Below are positions 15,594-23,304 of a stretch of 64,000 nt of DNA, in pieces; positions within the stretch are counted from its first letter, which is position 1, and each line of letters starts with the position of its first letter. Below the pieces are notes generated by a model. That model saw nothing but the letters and a program-made list of their open reading frames with translations. It was not told the origin of the DNA and ran no database searches. Position numbers and translations under genes: made by a program. Origin of the DNA: UBA2206 sp049303905 (GTDB taxonomy: Bacteria > Patescibacteriota > Minisyncoccia > Moranbacterales > UBA2206); NCBI GenBank assembly GCA_049303905.1, contig JBAQNP010000005.1, positions 1-64,000 on the forward strand. Direction: 5' to 3'.

Positions 15594-16166
15594 ATGAATA
15601 CAAAAAAAAGCTTTAAGATATATTATTTATTACTTGTAGAAGGAACAACAGAATTTAATCTTTTTGCTTATTTAACTAAAAATAAGTTTAGGGATGATTT
15701 TGAAAAATCAAATATAAAATTTAGTGACAAGATAAATATTACAGACATCGGCATATCAAAAGGAAAATTAAACGGCTTCGGAAATTTGTCTTCATTTAAA
15801 AGAAAATACAATTCCATAAAAAAAGACATTGCATATAAAGGAGAAAAATTATTTTTTGTTATTGATAAAGATTTAAATGATTCATTGGCAATAGAGAAAT
15901 TGATTAAAGAAAATAATGATATTGTTCAATTTGTGGAATATAATTCTGAATATTTACTATTAAGATTTGGAGGCAAAAATCCTAAGAGACCTTCGGATTT
16001 CACTAATCTGGCGGATTTTAGAAATTATTGTAAGTCAGAGTTTCAAAAACAATTTAAAAAGAAAGCTTCGGAATTCAAAGACTATGATTTTGATTTAGTA
16101 TTTAGTAATATTGAAGATATAAAAATACGTAAAAGTTTTAGTGAATTATTCTCTACGCTTCAGTAA
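15594..16166 (+). CDS. TOPRIM/RloB-like partner of the ATPase, 3' end possibly altered
   Basis: A 190-aa protein with an N-terminal TOPRIM-like pattern: YYLLLVEGTTEFNLFAYL (the acidic Glu after a beta strand) and LFFVIDKDLNDS (D-x-D). Next come FVEYNSEYLLLRFGG, reminiscent of RloB/DUF4276 proteins in which an E-x-W/L-x-L segment follows the D-x-D. TOPRIM domains cut nucleic acids with Mg2+. The gene starts 4 bp after the ATPase and is translationally coupled. The C-terminus (SFSELFSTLQ) runs directly into the frame of a RhuM remnant, so the original end may have been replaced by that junction. Confidence 0.7.
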   Translation: MNTKKSFKIYYLLLVEGTTEFNLFAYLTKNKFRDDFEKSNIKFSDKINITDIGISKGKLNGFGNLSSFKRKYNSIKKDIAYKGEKLFFVIDKDLNDSLAIEKLIKENNDIVQFVEYNSEYLLLRFGGKNPKRPSDFTNLADFRNYCKSEFQKQFKKKASEFKDYDFDLVFSNIEDIKIRKSFSELFSTLQ

Positions 16167-16420
16167 GAGTCGTTCTACGGTTAACGAGCATATTTTGAAT
16201 ATTTATGCCGAAAAAGAGCTAAATGAAGCTGAATCTGTGAGAAAAATCGGAATTTCCGATTTTTCTACCAAACCGACCAATTTTTATAATCTAGATATTA
16301 TTATTTCTGAACGAATATAAAAAATATCAGGCAAAAACTTTTTCATTGGTAGAAAAAGATTATTTGGAAAGCATTAAAATTTTAGAGAAAAAAGTTAAAA
16401 ATAATAAACCAAAAAAATAA
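16151..16420 (+). pseudogene. RhuM-family remnant
   Basis: No intact gene lies here, but two frames decode pieces of a RhuM (virulence-associated) protein. From 16151, SKSRSTVNEHILNIYAEKEL, then ESVRKI and PTNFYNLDIIIS match the conserved R-x-V-x-x-HI-x-NI-x-x-x-x-EL ... FYNLD-x-IIS core, then stop at 16320. From 16321 an in-frame piece with YQAKTFSLVEKDYLESI runs to the stop at 16420 and resembles a RhuM C-terminal helix. The N-terminal DNA-binding-like part and the centre are deleted. This is debris typical of defence islands. Confidence 0.65.
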
Positions 16421-16421
16421 T

Positions 16422-17591
16422 ATGAAAACAATTTTAAAAACCGACATTACTGTCAAGGATGTTTGTGAAGGGTTCATCTATAACGAACTTGAAGGCAAGG
16501 GACTTTTTGGTTTGTCTGGAAAATTAACCATTCAACCAGAATATCAACGCAATTATATCTACGCTTCCGATGGTGGAAAAAGAGAGATGGCTGTTATCGA
16601 ATCAATCCTTAAGGGTTATCCGATAGGTTTGATTTATTTTAATAAAGTTTCCGAAAAAAATTTGGAGGTTTTGGATGGGCAACAACGCATTACCAGCCTT
16701 GGACGGTTTGTGACTGATAAATTTGCCATCAAAGATGAAAATGGTATGGAGCAATATTTTAGTGGTATCGCAAAAGATAAGCAAAAGAAAATTTTGGAAA
16801 CAAAATTACTAATTTACAAATGTGAAGGCACTGAAAGTGAGATAAAAGAATGGTTTCGGACGATTAATATTGCCGGTGTGCCACTTAATAATCAGGAACT
16901 TCTTAATGCGGTTTATTCTGGTCCGTTTGTAACTCTTAGTAAGGAAGAATTTAGTAACAGCCAAAACGCCAATATTCAAAAATGGAGCGCTTATGTATCA
17001 GGTAGCGCCAACCGGCAAGAATTTTTAGAATGCGCACTAGATTGGGTAAGCAAAGGAAATATTGGTGATTATATGAGCAGTCATCGTAATGATAAAAATA
17101 TTACTGAATTAAAAACCTATTTTAACAGTGTGATTGATTGGGTATCTAGTGTATTTACTGATGTTGAGAGTGAGATGAAAGGCCTTGAATGGGGTCGATT
17201 ATATGAGGAGTATCACAAGAAAGCTTATGGTCCTGCTAAAGTGTCGGCAGAAGTGAAAAAACTTTACGGTGATCCGTATATCAAAAATCGAAAAGGTATT
17301 TTTGAATATATTCTCGGTGGATCCGTCAACACAAAATTGCTTGAGGTTCGAATTTTTGATGAAGCAACCAAAAAATCGATTTATGCTGTGCAAACTGCCA
17401 AAGCCGAAAAGAAAGGCAAATCAAACTGCTCGCATTGTGCTATTGGGCATGATGCTAACAAAAGCAAGATTTGGAAGTTAGACGAAATGGACGCCGATCA
17501 TGTGACAGCTTGGAGTAAGGGTGGTGCAACTTCTATTAAAAATTGCGAGATGTTATGCAAGACGCATAATCGAGCGAAAGGGAATCGATAG
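16422..17591 (+). CDS. DUF262 / HNH endonuclease (GmrSD-like, single chain)
   Basis: A 389-aa protein. The N-terminal DUF262 (ParB/Srx-like NTPase) domain has IQPEYQRNYIY and the hallmark VLDGQQRITSLGRF (residues about 84-97). The C-terminal HNH domain has CSHCAIGHDAN, then MDADHVTAWSKGGATS, NCEMLCKTHNRAKG: the D-H pair, the Asn and the final H-N, plus four Cys for a structural zinc. This is the architecture of type IV-like modification-dependent restriction enzymes and of other DUF262 defence nucleases. A separate DUF1524-type partner is absent, so it works alone or the HNH serves as the nuclease. The start ATG lies 1 bp after the RhuM remnant's stop. Confidence 0.88.
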   Translation: MKTILKTDITVKDVCEGFIYNELEGKGLFGLSGKLTIQPEYQRNYIYASDGGKREMAVIESILKGYPIGLIYFNKVSEKNLEVLDGQQRITSLGRFVTDKFAIKDENGMEQYFSGIAKDKQKKILETKLLIYKCEGTESEIKEWFRTINIAGVPLNNQELLNAVYSGPFVTLSKEEFSNSQNANIQKWSAYVSGSANRQEFLECALDWVSKGNIGDYMSSHRNDKNITELKTYFNSVIDWVSSVFTDVESEMKGLEWGRLYEEYHKKAYGPAKVSAEVKKLYGDPYIKNRKGIFEYILGGSVNTKLLEVRIFDEATKKSIYAVQTAKAEKKGKSNCSHCAIGHDANKSKIWKLDEMDADHVTAWSKGGATSIKNCEMLCKTHNRAKGNR

Positions 17592-17616
17592 TAATAAATT
17601 TAATTTGCATACAATT

Positions 17617-18159
17617 ATGAAAAAACAGGACGAATATTATTACGATGCTTTAGAGCTACTGGGCGCTGGAAGGGCGGGAGTGAAAAAGGCTATAAAACTT
17701 TTGGAATCTGCTTTGGAAATGGATGAAGATTATGTCCAGACATACATTGGTTTTATTTCTGTCTATGGAAATTTAGGGAAAAAGAAAGAGTATGAAAAAA
17801 TGGTTAAGCTGGCATATGAAAAAACATTGAAAAAATTTCCGAAATGGCCAAAAGAAATGGAATGGGGATGGCTGGAAAATCGCGCCTATTTAAGAGCGAT
17901 TCAATATATGGCGGAGTGGTATTGGGATAATGAAGAAAATGATAAGGCTGTAGATTTGTTTAGGCTTTTATTGAAATTAAATCCCAATGATAATCAAGGA
18001 GTGAGATATGAAATCGCTGGACTGTATGCGGGATTGAACGGTGAAAAAATTAATAGAATGTTTGATGAGGGAAATGCTAATCAAAATTGGGATGCTTTGG
18101 AAAAACTTACTGATGATCAGAATAAAAAACATAAGTTTTGGAAACAGCCGAAGTGTTAA
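17617..18159 (+). CDS. TPR-like protein
   Basis: A 180-aa protein made of helical pairs of TPR type, e.g. GVKKAIKLLESALEMDEDYVQTYIGFISVYGNLGKKKEYEKMVKLAYEK split over two repeats, and NDKAVDLFRLLLKLNPND. The ATG at 17617 is preferred: an upstream in-frame start at 17521 would overlap the HNH gene by 70 bp. The gene begins 25 bp after the DUF262-HNH stop. TPR repeats mediate protein contacts; the partner is unknown. The link to the nuclease is only positional. Confidence 0.75.
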   Translation: MKKQDEYYYDALELLGAGRAGVKKAIKLLESALEMDEDYVQTYIGFISVYGNLGKKKEYEKMVKLAYEKTLKKFPKWPKEMEWGWLENRAYLRAIQYMAEWYWDNEENDKAVDLFRLLLKLNPNDNQGVRYEIAGLYAGLNGEKINRMFDEGNANQNWDALEKLTDDQNKKHKFWKQPKC

Positions 18160-18223
18160 ACGCAAAAGCATTATCTACTATTTTAATTACATACCAAATT
18201 ACATATTAAATTAAAACAAAACT

Positions 18224-18442
18224 ATGGCTAAACGCGCGCAAAATGAAAATCAGGTTAGAAAATTGACTAAGTTGGGCAAAAAAAGTCTCTGCGTCACAAT
18301 TCCGATTGAAATCATCCGTGAATTTGGCTGGCGGGAGAAACAGAAGATGGTCGTCAAGAAATCCGGCCGGAAAATCACAATCGAAGATTGGCCCGCTTCG
18401 ACTCGAAGAAACATTTCGTCGAATCGAGGCGAGAAAAAATAA
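18224..18442 (+). CDS. AbrB/MazE-like DNA-binding protein with element-derived tail
   Basis: A 72-aa swapped-hairpin AbrB-type protein: RKLTKLGKKSLCVTIPIEIIREFGW, then KMVVKKSGRKITIED. Such proteins are transition-state regulators or antitoxins; no toxin gene adjoins it. The last 16 residues (PASTRRNISSNRGEKK) are encoded by a palindrome of the family also found in uvrC and uvrA, in the same frame as there. The native protein probably ended shortly after ITIED, so the element has provided a new C-terminus. Confidence 0.78.
   Translation: MAKRAQNENQVRKLTKLGKKSLCVTIPIEIIREFGWREKQKMVVKKSGRKITIEDWPASTRRNISSNRGEKK
18392..18433. repeat. Palindromic element family B, at the 3' end of the AbrB-like gene
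   Basis: CGCTTCGACTCGAAG ... CGTCGAATCGAGGCG, a diverged copy of the elements at 5362 and 8210. All three are read as (P/L)AST-x-x-x-x-x-SS-x-RG. Confidence 0.7.
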
Positions 18443-18552
18443 TTCTGAAATTATGTGCTATACTAGATAAGTAATTCGACTGTGCTCGCAGTAATATTCG
18501 CATGTCCGGCATTCGCAACGCCGGTTCACGAACGAATAGTGAGTGAAAAACT

Positions 18553-19290
18553 ATGTTTTTAAAGTTGCAACCACTTCTATACACTCTACTTTTTCTAGCT
18601 GGCTTGGAACTCATTGTTTTTTTTCATGAACATGTTCCGCTAATCATCCTTTTTTTGCTCTCGATGGCGATGTTTCAGGGCTGGAAAATTGGGAGGAAAT
18701 GGAAATTTTCCGTTTTGCCAATTTCTTTTGTGCTTTCTTCAGTGGCGCTACTCTATCTCGTGACAATTCGCTATGAGCAACAAGCCTTCATAATTTTGGC
18801 TTCGGGTATGTATTATCTTTCTCTTTTGGGCGCGTATCGCTTGAGTTTATATGAAAATGATCAAACTGCTAGAGGCATGAATATGGCAGCCACAGTTTCT
18901 ACTATTTTTTTTGTGTATGCTAGCGCTTACGGATTGTATTTGAATTTTTTAGTTCCACTATATTACCTAATACTAGTTTATCTTTTTGTTACTCTTTTTG
19001 TGAGCTACCAATATTTTTCTATAATCTACCCTCACAAAAAAACCGCTTGGATTTATAGTTTGCTCATTGCTCTTATAATGTCGGAGATTGTTTGGACTAT
19101 AAGTTTTTGGCCCTTTGGCTATTTGACGAGTGGAGTAATTGCGCTTATACTATATTTTATACTTTGGGACATCATTCAAAGTTATTTCCTGTGTATTTTA
19201 AGCAAAAAAAGAGCAGTCGCTAATTTAATTTTTTTCTCTATTCTAATTGGCCTTGTGCTCATTAGTTCTAAGTGGATACCAGTAATTTAA
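18553..19290 (+). CDS. Polytopic membrane protein
   Basis: A 245-aa protein with about seven hydrophobic helices, such as LLYTLLFLAGLELIVFF, LIILFLLSMAMF and LIFFSILIGLVLISSKW at the end. Charged residues are confined to short loops. No domain is recognised. It is 9 bp upstream of the HtrA-like gene and very probably co-transcribed. A dense hairpin region (about 18470-18540, CCGGCATTCGCAACGCCGG) lies in its leader. It could be a partner of the degenerate HtrA protein in the membrane, which is inference from linkage only. Confidence 0.75.
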   Translation: MFLKLQPLLYTLLFLAGLELIVFFHEHVPLIILFLLSMAMFQGWKIGRKWKFSVLPISFVLSSVALLYLVTIRYEQQAFIILASGMYYLSLLGAYRLSLYENDQTARGMNMAATVSTIFFVYASAYGLYLNFLVPLYYLILVYLFVTLFVSYQYFSIIYPHKKTAWIYSLLIALIMSEIVWTISFWPFGYLTSGVIALILYFILWDIIQSYFLCILSKKRAVANLIFFSILIGLVLISSKWIPVI

Positions 19291-19299
19291 ATAATATTT

Positions 19300-20430
19300 A
19301 TGTTTAAAAAAACAATTCTCATTTTAGGAATAGTCCTAATTGCAGGACTGAGTGGAATAATTGCCGATCGTTATTTTTTCCCATACTTGGCTAATAGTCG
19401 ATTTTTCGCAAAAAATGAATTTCTAAAAAAAGCCACAGAGAACGTGACTGTTATTAACAAAACGGAACAAGTTTATATCAAGGAAGAATCTTCGATAAAT
19501 AAAATAACCAACCAGATCGTTCCGACTATTGTAAATGTCGTTTCCTATCAAGAAAATGCAAACAATAAAAACAATCTAATATCAAGCACAAATAATACTG
19601 GGGAAATATTAACTAGTGATGGAATAATTATGACAAGTGCCAGCGCTATTATTCCAAATGGAAATTATAAAGTCATCTTGAATGATGGCAATATTCATGA
19701 CGCAAAAATTTTAGGCATAGACAAATGGAGCAATTTAGCCTTTTTAAAAATTATTGCCAGTAACTTGCCCGTGATGCCTTTCGGTAATTCGGATGAATAT
19801 AATCCGGGAGAAAAATTGATTGCAATTAGTAATAACACACCAAATTATCAAAATAAATTCACCGCCGGGCTTCTAAGTAGTTTTGACACCTCATTTAACA
19901 TCTCCGGTGAAGCGCTTTCAAAAGCAGAAAATATAGAAGGAGTTTTTTTGACTGATTTTAATGAAAAAATACTTTCAATCGGTAGTCCAGTTATCGATTA
20001 TTCAGGTCAAATGATGGGTGTCACTGGCTCAGCTATGAAAAACGGGCGTTTGGAATATTTTCAAATTCCATCGAATAAAATAAAACTTATTTTAGAAAAA
20101 GTCATCGATAATTCATTGGATTCAAGTATCGCTCTTGGAATTTACTATTTACCGATAAATAAATCACTTGCATTGGCGAATAATCTATCAACTGAGCAAG
20201 GGGCATTGATCTATAGCGCTTCTGGCCAACAAGGCTTGGCGGTAATTTCCAATTCTTCAGCTGATAAGGCAGGACTAAAAATAAATGATATTATAAAAAA
20301 AGTTGGAGATGAGGAAATAACTAACAAAAATAATTTGTCAGATATTTTATATGAATATAAAAAGGGGGATAAGGTTGAATTTACGGTTTTACGAGTGGGG
20401 AAGGAAATGAAATTAGAGGTGCAATTATAA
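19300..20430 (+). CDS. HtrA/DegP-like protein with PDZ domain, catalytic triad lost
   Basis: A 376-aa protein with an N-terminal TM anchor (about 5-22), a chymotrypsin-like domain and a C-terminal PDZ domain (GLAVISNSSADKAGLKINDIIKKVG). The fold is recognisable (EILTSDGIIMTSASAII, DAKILGIDKWSNLAFLKI, SPVIDYSGQMMGV), but all three catalytic positions are changed. The His of T-x-x-HV is replaced by Ser/Ala in MTSASAI, the Asp of DLAVLK by Asn (SNLAFLK), and GNSGGP by SIGSP with Ile where the Ser should be. It is thus likely a pseudo-protease acting as a binding or chaperone protein outside the membrane. It is paired with the upstream membrane protein. Confidence 0.85.
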   Translation: MFKKTILILGIVLIAGLSGIIADRYFFPYLANSRFFAKNEFLKKATENVTVINKTEQVYIKEESSINKITNQIVPTIVNVVSYQENANNKNNLISSTNNTGEILTSDGIIMTSASAIIPNGNYKVILNDGNIHDAKILGIDKWSNLAFLKIIASNLPVMPFGNSDEYNPGEKLIAISNNTPNYQNKFTAGLLSSFDTSFNISGEALSKAENIEGVFLTDFNEKILSIGSPVIDYSGQMMGVTGSAMKNGRLEYFQIPSNKIKLILEKVIDNSLDSSIALGIYYLPINKSLALANNLSTEQGALIYSASGQQGLAVISNSSADKAGLKINDIIKKVGDEEITNKNNLSDILYEYKKGDKVEFTVLRVGKEMKLEVQL

Positions 20431-20431
20431 T

Positions 20432-20518
20432 AGCGATGCGAATCTACGAATACATGCGAATGCCACGAATTATTTTGCATAATTCGCATGAAATTCGCAT
20501 TGTTTGCATCGCTTTTTT
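20432..20518. terminator. Palindromic region, likely bidirectional terminator
   Basis: Outer arms GCGATGCGAAT and ATTCGCATTG..GCATCGC with CGAAT/ATTCG repeats inside, followed by TTTTTTT. It lies between the convergent HtrA-like and permease genes, and the permease stop codon overlaps the far end. Confidence 0.6.
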
Positions 20519-21759
20519 TATTTATATCTTAGCGCTTCCAAAGCATTTAGTTTGGCTGCGCGTCTGGCTGGATAAATTCCAGTAATCACACCCACAACTG
20601 TGGAAAATATCATTATAAAAGCGATAAACCAAACCGGTCTAGCGAACAAATTAGCTTGGACTCCTCCAAACATTCCAGCTAGGAAATTCATTCCATAATT
20701 TACTAGACTACTCAAAAGAAACCCCATAACTACTCCAAAAAATCCTCCGAAAAATCCAATAATCATTGACTCCGTAAGGAACATTCGCCAAATATCATAG
20801 GAAGAAGCCCCGATGGTTTTCATAATACCAATTTCTTGAGTTCTTTCCAAAAGAGCAATGGTCATGGTGTTAAACATTCCGATGGCACTAACTACTAAAG
20901 CGACTACTCCAAACAAAGCCAGTACTATTTGAGCAATAGAGAAAATTTGCTTCGCTTGATCAACTGTTTCTGAAACAGAACTAACGAAAAATCCTTTCTC
21001 AATGATGCGAGCTCGAGCCGGCTCAAGATTGGTGGTTGAATTTACCCGTACTTTCAATTTGTCATAAGTATTAAAAGTTATCTCAGAAACAGAAGAGTCG
21101 GGGATATACATGTATGCATTAGAAATATCAGCTACCACGCCAGCAATCTTGTAGGTTTTATTTATATATTCAACCGAAGCTGTCTCCATGACGACATTTT
21201 CTCCAGCCGGAGTTTCTTCAGTAGAAACTGCTTGGTTGTTTTGTTTTGGAGGATTTTTGGCAAGTCGGATAGTTATTTCATTATTAGCAAAATCATCCTT
21301 GTTAATATCTAATAATTGCAAAGCAGCCAAAGAAATTATCATCTTGTCATTTTCTCCATCTTTAAAAATCTTTCCTTTATCCACAGATATACCCTCAAGA
21401 CTAAGGAATCGAGGGTTTACAATATTTATCTTAGCTGCTGAAGTAAGTCCATTGCCAGAAACTTGAGCATCTTGGGAGATTAGAGGAAAAATATCAGTTA
21501 TTTCTGAAATTTCTTTGATAGATTTCACACTGTCTTGATTTAAGTCTATAGCTTCGCTATTTTGCGTCACATCCAAGGCAAGAAGAGAATCTTGCGTGGC
21601 GATATTTTCCAAAATAAGAGTTTGCAAACCATAGCCCAAAGAAACTAAAAAGAAAATAGTTCCAATACCGATACTAATGCCGAGAACGGTGAGTAATGTT
21701 CGCAAACGATTGTTTTTGAAAGATCGAGTTGAAATTCGAAATACATCTATGGATAACAT
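20518..21759 (-). CDS. MacB/FtsX-type ABC transporter permease
   Basis: A 413-aa permease. An N-terminal TM helix (RLRTLLTVLGISIGIGTIFFLVSLG) is followed by a large extracytoplasmic MacB-like core domain (about 45-275). Three C-terminal helices follow: IFSIAQIVLALFGVVALVVSAIGMFN, MIIGFFGGFFGVVMGF and WFIAFIMIFSTVVGVITGIYPARRAAKL. The ending PARRAAKLNALEALRYK is the classic MacB/LolC family signature. It starts 1 bp after the ATPase gene stop, so the two form a transporter operon. Substrates of this class are lipoproteins, peptides or drugs; none is indicated here. The adjacent, divergent LPXTG/sortase genes suggest a link to surface proteins. Confidence 0.9.
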   Translation of the reverse strand: MLSIDVFRISTRSFKNNRLRTLLTVLGISIGIGTIFFLVSLGYGLQTLILENIATQDSLLALDVTQNSEAIDLNQDSVKSIKEISEITDIFPLISQDAQVSGNGLTSAAKINIVNPRFLSLEGISVDKGKIFKDGENDKMIISLAALQLLDINKDDFANNEITIRLAKNPPKQNNQAVSTEETPAGENVVMETASVEYINKTYKIAGVVADISNAYMYIPDSSVSEITFNTYDKLKVRVNSTTNLEPARARIIEKGFFVSSVSETVDQAKQIFSIAQIVLALFGVVALVVSAIGMFNTMTIALLERTQEIGIMKTIGASSYDIWRMFLTESMIIGFFGGFFGVVMGFLLSSLVNYGMNFLAGMFGGVQANLFARPVWFIAFIMIFSTVVGVITGIYPARRAAKLNALEALRYK

Positions 21760-21760
21760 A

Positions 21761-23137
21761 TTATATTTTTTTTACTTGATTATTTATATTATTTTTAGAT
21801 TGTTCATTGTTTTTTTCTGGTTCTATTTTCAAACCAAAACCAACAATTAAAATCAAATCTAACTCGCGCAGTATTTTATGCACTGTTTGCTTGTTGAGTC
21901 CTGCTCCACCGGCATTTTGTGGCATGTCTAATAGTTTTCTGAAATCGATAAATGGTATTTCATCATCAATTCTTCTTCTAATTAGATCAGCCACTTTCGT
22001 TCTAGAATCTTCAGGGATATGTATATTTCTTTTTTGAATAAAATAATTTATAACAAACTTGGCTTTTTCTTCAGAAGTATGTTTACCAAATACTTCTACA
22101 GCTGTTTTTGCTAATTCTTCTAGCTCTAAGGTGAAATTTTTTGCAATACGTTGGTCAAGTCCCGCACCGCCCTTTTCCATCGGTCTGTCTAATTGCTCAA
22201 AAAGATTTTGTTCGCTATAGACACCCGACATCTTTAGCCGAATTGATTCTTCGATAACTTTCATCTGATTTTCCTCATAAGGAATAAAGAATGATTCTGC
22301 AATAAGCTTGGCTTTCAAAGGTTCCATAAGAAAACTAATTTGCTTTTCAGATAGTCCACGGAATTTTTCCATAATCTTATCAAAGACTGATTTGCCTTCT
22401 TCGGCCTTAGATTGAACTTCACGGGAAGTTCCATTTGCATCTTTCCATTCTTCTTTAGTGATTTTTCCGTCTTTCATGTAGATGATATGTGTTCCCCAGT
22501 CAACATTTTCTGGATTATGCGTGACAAGAATGATTGTTTTGCCTTCTTGCTTGTTCAATTCTCCCAAGATTTGCATCACATTATTAGCCGAAGCGCTGTC
22601 CAAGTTTCCTACCGGTTCGTCAGCTAACACTAAAAATGGATCATTTACAATTGACCTAGCAATACCAATTCTTTGTTGCTGTCCACCAGATAATTGACTA
22701 GGCACTTTTTTCCATTGTTCCTTTATCCCAAATCTTTCTAGGAGCATCATAACTTTTCTCTCTCTTTCGCCCTTCCGGACATTAACAAAAATTTGTGGCA
22801 AAGCCACATTATCCAAAACGGATAGCGTTGAAATCAAATTGTAAGACTGAAAGACCATTCCAATTTTACTGCGATGAAATTGAATTCGCTCAGTGGCCTT
22901 CATTCTCAGAATATCAATATCATTTATCCGAACATTTCCCTCGTCTGGATCTTCTAGTCCGGCGATAATATTCAAAAGTGATGATTTTCCGCAACCAGAT
23001 GGTCCAAGAATCACCACAAACTCTCCTTTTTTAATTGTTAAATTAATGTCATGCAAAGATTGAAAAGCATTGTCTTTTCCACGATTGTAGGTGAGATTAA
23101 TATGCTCCATCTCAACCAATTTTTCTTTTAGTTCCAT
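21761..23137 (-). CDS. MacB-type ABC ATPase with long C-terminal extension
   Basis: A 458-aa protein. Residues 1-235 are a standard MacB/LolD ATPase: Walker A GPSGCGKSS, Q-loop MVFQSYNLI, signature LSGGQQQR, Walker B VLADEPVGNLDS and His-loop VTHNP. About 220 more residues follow, not seen in typical LolD-like ATPases. They contain a helical module present twice, each with a marker loop: LDRPMEKGGAGLDQR and LDMPQNAGGAGLNKQ. The extension may be a regulatory or substrate-coupling domain. The gene is translationally coupled to the permease and driven by a promoter (23178-23206) that overlaps the divergent LPXTG-gene promoter. Confidence 0.9.
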   Translation of the reverse strand: MELKEKLVEMEHINLTYNRGKDNAFQSLHDINLTIKKGEFVVILGPSGCGKSSLLNIIAGLEDPDEGNVRINDIDILRMKATERIQFHRSKIGMVFQSYNLISTLSVLDNVALPQIFVNVRKGERERKVMMLLERFGIKEQWKKVPSQLSGGQQQRIGIARSIVNDPFLVLADEPVGNLDSASANNVMQILGELNKQEGKTIILVTHNPENVDWGTHIIYMKDGKITKEEWKDANGTSREVQSKAEEGKSVFDKIMEKFRGLSEKQISFLMEPLKAKLIAESFFIPYEENQMKVIEESIRLKMSGVYSEQNLFEQLDRPMEKGGAGLDQRIAKNFTLELEELAKTAVEVFGKHTSEEKAKFVINYFIQKRNIHIPEDSRTKVADLIRRRIDDEIPFIDFRKLLDMPQNAGGAGLNKQTVHKILRELDLILIVGFGLKIEPEKNNEQSKNNINNQVKKI

Positions 23138-23177
23138 TTTTTATTTTAAAGTTTGTTAGAGACTAATTTATGATGAA

Positions 23178-23206
23178 ATTATACTACACTTTCTGATATT
23201 TGACAA
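23178..23206 (-). promoter_or_regulatory. Promoter of the ABC transporter operon
   Basis: Minus strand TTGTCA (23201-23206), 17-bp spacer, TATAAT (23178-23183). Its -35 box overlaps the -35 box of the divergent promoter, so the two may compete. Confidence 0.55.
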
Positions 23207-23228
23207 ACTCTTTGTTTTCTGCTACTAT
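23200..23228 (+). promoter_or_regulatory. Promoter of the LPXTG protein gene
   Basis: TTGACA (23200-23205), 17-bp spacer, TACTAT (23223-23228). The 29-bp stretch matches the promoter at 24819-24847 at 25 positions. Confidence 0.6.
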
Positions 23229-23304
23229 CTCTGACTAAGGATTTTGTCTTAATTTAAGGCCTAAATTGTAGTATTATAATAAAGTTAATTAATTTTTAAA
23301 ATAT

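Noticed and set aside
17521..17616. Longer start for the TPR gene
   Set aside because: It would overlap the HNH coding region by 70 bp, and the residues before Met at 17617 look like an out-of-frame reading of the HNH gene.
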